Below, piece by piece: positions 6,416 through 7,450 of a DNA stretch of 7,450 nucleotides. A model generated the notes under the pieces. The model saw only the letters and a program-made list of their open reading frames with translations, was not told where the DNA came from and did no database searches. Every line of letters begins with the position of its first letter. Position 1 is the first letter of the stretch. Made by a program: the position numbers and the translations under genes. Source of the DNA: Microcaldota archaeon (lineage in GTDB: Archaea > Micrarchaeota > Micrarchaeia > Anstonellales > Anstonellaceae). The DNA is taken from the NCBI GenBank assembly GCA_021813025.1, contig JAKAME010000057.1, forward strand, positions 697 to 8,146, in the 5' to 3' direction.

Positions 6416-6816
6416 TCACTCTCCGTTTTTTCCATACTTATCTCGTCAATCAAGCCTTTTATTTTTCCTTCAAGCAGAATACGGGTCTTGCGGTATTCTT
6501 CGATAGGCTTGTTTTTGGGGTCAGGTATCTGCCAGTCGATACGATGCGTGGCCGCCACGAAGGGGCACGCGTCGCCGCAGCCCATCGTGATGACATAATC
6601 GAACTTCCGGCCCCGGTAATGCTCGACGCTTTGGGGGACCTTGCCTGAGAGGTCGATGCCCATCTCTTTCATGACTTCGACCGTATTTGGGTCTATATGA
6701 GCGGCGGGTTTGCTTCCGGCAGAGAAGGCTTTATGCATGGGTGCCATGCGGTTGAAGAGCACCTCCGACATCTGGCTGCGGCAGGCATTGTGGATGCAAA
6801 CGAACAACACACGCAT
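6412..6816 (-). CDS. arsC: ArsC arsenate reductase, low-molecular-weight phosphatase type
   Basis: The enzyme reduces arsenate to arsenite in the cytoplasm. It has 134 residues from the ATG at 6816, chosen because the phosphatase fold must begin at MRVLFVC and because AGGTG lies 7 bases upstream. An ATG at 6927 would add 37 residues running antiparallel in meaning to no known domain and overlapping arsR. The P-loop is C7-I-H-N-A-C-R13-S (CX5R). C80 and C84 in TMGCGDACP supply the second and third thiols for the disulfide relay typical of thioredoxin-coupled ArsC, and the general acid is D99 in IPDPKNK. C12 inside the P-loop is common in this family. The gene starts 10 bases after the arsR stop and overlaps acr3 by 4 bases. 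Confidence 0.95.
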   Translation of the reverse strand: MRVLFVCIHNACRSQMSEVLFNRMAPMHKAFSAGSKPAAHIDPNTVEVMKEMGIDLSGKVPQSVEHYRGRKFDYVITMGCGDACPFVAATHRIDWQIPDPKNKPIEEYRKTRILLEGKIKGLIDEISMEKTESE

Positions 6817-6826
6817 GAACACACCT

Positions 6827-7114
6827 TTAGCAGCCAGCCCCTTTCCGCTTTGTTTTGCTAATCCGAAGGATTTCCATAATTTTGGCCGCCTCTGGGCTCT
6901 TGAGTTTGTACCAGATGTTGGTTCCATCGCGGCGTGACGTTAGGATACCGCATTGCAGCAGAACTTTGAGGTGCTGCGAAACTGTTGGCTGGGCTTTCCC
7001 GCACAGAGGGACGATTGAGCAGGCGCACCGCTCACCATCCAGCAGAGATTGGAGAATCTTAAGGCGAGTTTCATCCCCGAGGGCTTTTAGGAGGGCGGCG
7101 TTTTCCTTGAGCAT
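6827..7114 (-). CDS. arsR: ArsR-family arsenic-responsive repressor
   Basis: This 95-residue winged-helix repressor should bind the operon promoter and release it when As(III) or Sb(III) binds. The helix-turn-helix is at about 31-54, with recognition helix AQPTVSQHLKVL, followed by the wing at about 57-72 (LTSRRDGTNIWYKL). The metal site is C30-A-C32 with C38 close by, matching the CVC-type motif of classic ArsR proteins (C32, C34, C37 in the E. coli plasmid protein), although the third cysteine sits three residues further along. An extra cysteine ends the protein (C95). It is the first gene of the operon. A TATA-like box centred about 25 bases before the ATG and the lack of a clear ribosome binding site suggest a leaderless mRNA. 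Confidence 0.95.
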   Translation of the reverse strand: MLKENAALLKALGDETRLKILQSLLDGERCACSIVPLCGKAQPTVSQHLKVLLQCGILTSRRDGTNIWYKLKSPEAAKIMEILRISKTKRKGAGC

Positions 7115-7115
7115 G

Positions 7116-7137
7116 GAATATTGTTATATGCGAATAT
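7116..7137 (-). promoter_or_regulatory. Possible ArsR operator: GAATAT repeated between TATA box and start codon
   Basis: GAATAT appears at 7116-7121 and again at 7132-7137 (plus-strand reading), 16 bases apart start to start. The second copy runs into the TATA-like box and the first touches the arsR start codon. A repressor bound here would block the archaeal transcription factors and the start site. ArsR sites are usually imperfect inverted repeats, so this direct repeat is only a weak candidate. Confidence 0.3.
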
Positions 7138-7142
7138 ATAAA
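7135..7142 (-). promoter_or_regulatory. TATA box of the ars operon
   Basis: On the minus strand this reads TTTATATA, a near-perfect archaeal TATA box, within a longer A/T stretch (7133-7145). Its centre lies about 25 bases before the ATG of arsR at 7114, so transcription should begin at or very near the start codon. No second promoter is evident inside the tightly packed operon, so this is the likely promoter for all six genes. Confidence 0.65.
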
Positions 7143-7228
7143 TACTTGATGGAGAAATGCGCAATTCTTTCAGATGAGTTTGAGGAACACCGACAGAGTT
7201 CAAGAAATTGTTGCTAGAGAATTGAGTT

Positions 7229-7252
7229 AATTTGGCACGTTTATGCCAAATT
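7229..7252. repeat. Perfect inverted repeat, 9-base arms, 6-base loop
   Basis: AATTTGGCA at 7229-7237 is mirrored exactly by TGCCAAATT at 7244-7252 around the loop CGTTTA. It lies about 90 bases upstream of the ars TATA box, with no gene adjoining on its other side within the window. It could be an operator for a dimeric regulator or a hairpin at the end of a transcript. There is no T run beside it that would mark a terminator. Confidence 0.6.
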
Positions 7253-7450
7253 CGACGAGAAAACAAATTTATTACGGGTGGAAACCCATCATGCGAAGGT
7301 ATTTATTGTTCAAAGCCAGAAAGCCGCTTATCCATTAGGCAAAGAGCCTCTGGATTTGAGTTTGGCGGCGGGCTCCCGTTGGGAGCACATCAGAATTTTT
7401 AGGCGGTTACCGTTTGGAAATGAGCTTCTTTTAAGTAAGCGAAGTGCAAC
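7253..7450. other. Gene-free, hairpin-rich segment with three degenerate repeat units
   Basis: No convincing gene is visible. A short stem GGGT/ACCC closes a GGAA tetraloop (7276-7287). A three-tier stem pairs GCCGC with GCGGC (7323-7327/7365-7369), ATCCA with TGGAT (7330-7334/7351-7355) and AGGC with GCCT (7337-7340/7346-7349). A 6-base stem GCTCCC/GGGAGC has a three-base loop (7372-7386). The pattern GSCGS, 3-4 bases, CCRTT, then GG and GAGC occurs from 7323, 7367 and 7402. The plus strand is open without an ATG from 7218 to the edge. The minus strand is open for 40 codons from the edge to a TAA at 7328. Either could be the end of a neighbouring gene, but neither looks protein-like to me. 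A TATA-like TATTTATT lies at 7301-7308. Confidence 0.35.

Noticed and set aside
6817..6927. N-terminal extension of arsC from an upstream ATG at 6927
   Set aside because: It would overlap arsR by about 100 bases, adds no recognisable domain before MRVLFVC, and the ATG at 6816 has a good AGGTG site just upstream.
7243..7338. 31-codon plus-strand open frame beginning at ATG 7243
   Set aside because: It has no ribosome binding site, starts inside the inverted repeat, and its translation is basic and unremarkable.
7320..7430. tRNA, box C/D RNA or CRISPR array in the hairpin-rich right end
   Set aside because: No cloverleaf with a T-loop sequence can be drawn, paired C and D boxes are absent, and the repeat units are too diverged and unevenly spaced for CRISPR.

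Overview
The window most likely comes from an archaeon. Start codons are preceded by GGTGA/GGAGG-type ribosome binding sites. TATA-like boxes lie about 25 bases before two start codons (arsR at 7114 and the membrane regulator at 1693), as expected for archaeal, nearly leaderless transcripts. A long T tract separates two tandem genes, and the membrane-anchored winged-helix regulator and the two-helix thioredoxin-fold protein are protein types I associate with archaea. I cannot place it more finely; a DPANN or uncultured euryarchaeal lineage would fit, but that is a guess.

Layout. Bases 1-1542 (minus strand) hold two tandem genes for membrane-anchored thioredoxin-fold (DsbA/Thioredoxin_4-like) proteins; the second runs off the left edge. 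A 150-base divergent region (1543-1692) carries three copies of TGAAACC and a TATA-like box. A plus-strand gene (1693-2187) follows, encoding a two-helix membrane protein with a cytoplasmic winged-helix domain and a CxxC in its outside loop. A hairpin (2190-2210) sits between it and the converging operon to the right.

Bases 7114 down to 2256 form one tightly packed minus-strand arsenic operon. Its order is arsR repressor, arsC arsenate reductase (LMW-phosphatase type), acr3 arsenite efflux permease, an ArsD-like thioredoxin-fold protein, a P1B-type metal ATPase with a cysteine-rich N-terminal tail, and arsM arsenite methyltransferase. Gaps are 10, -4, 18, 0 and 8 bases, so translation is probably coupled. 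The logic is: ArsC reduces arsenate to arsenite, Acr3 exports arsenite, and ArsM methylates it. The ArsD-like protein and ATPase look like a chaperone-pump pair occupying the place normally taken by ArsD and the ArsA ATPase. ArsA is absent from this window.

The right end (7115-7450) has no convincing gene. It holds the arsR promoter and possible operator, a perfect 9-base inverted repeat (7229-7252), and a segment (7276-7429) rich in hairpins that contains three degenerate copies of one motif.

The most interesting points are the ArsD-like/P1B-ATPase pairing with related Cys-Gly-Pro motifs in three consecutive proteins, and the envelope thiol locus. In that locus both thioredoxin-fold proteins lack the usual resolving cysteine, and the divergent regulator carries an external CxxC.
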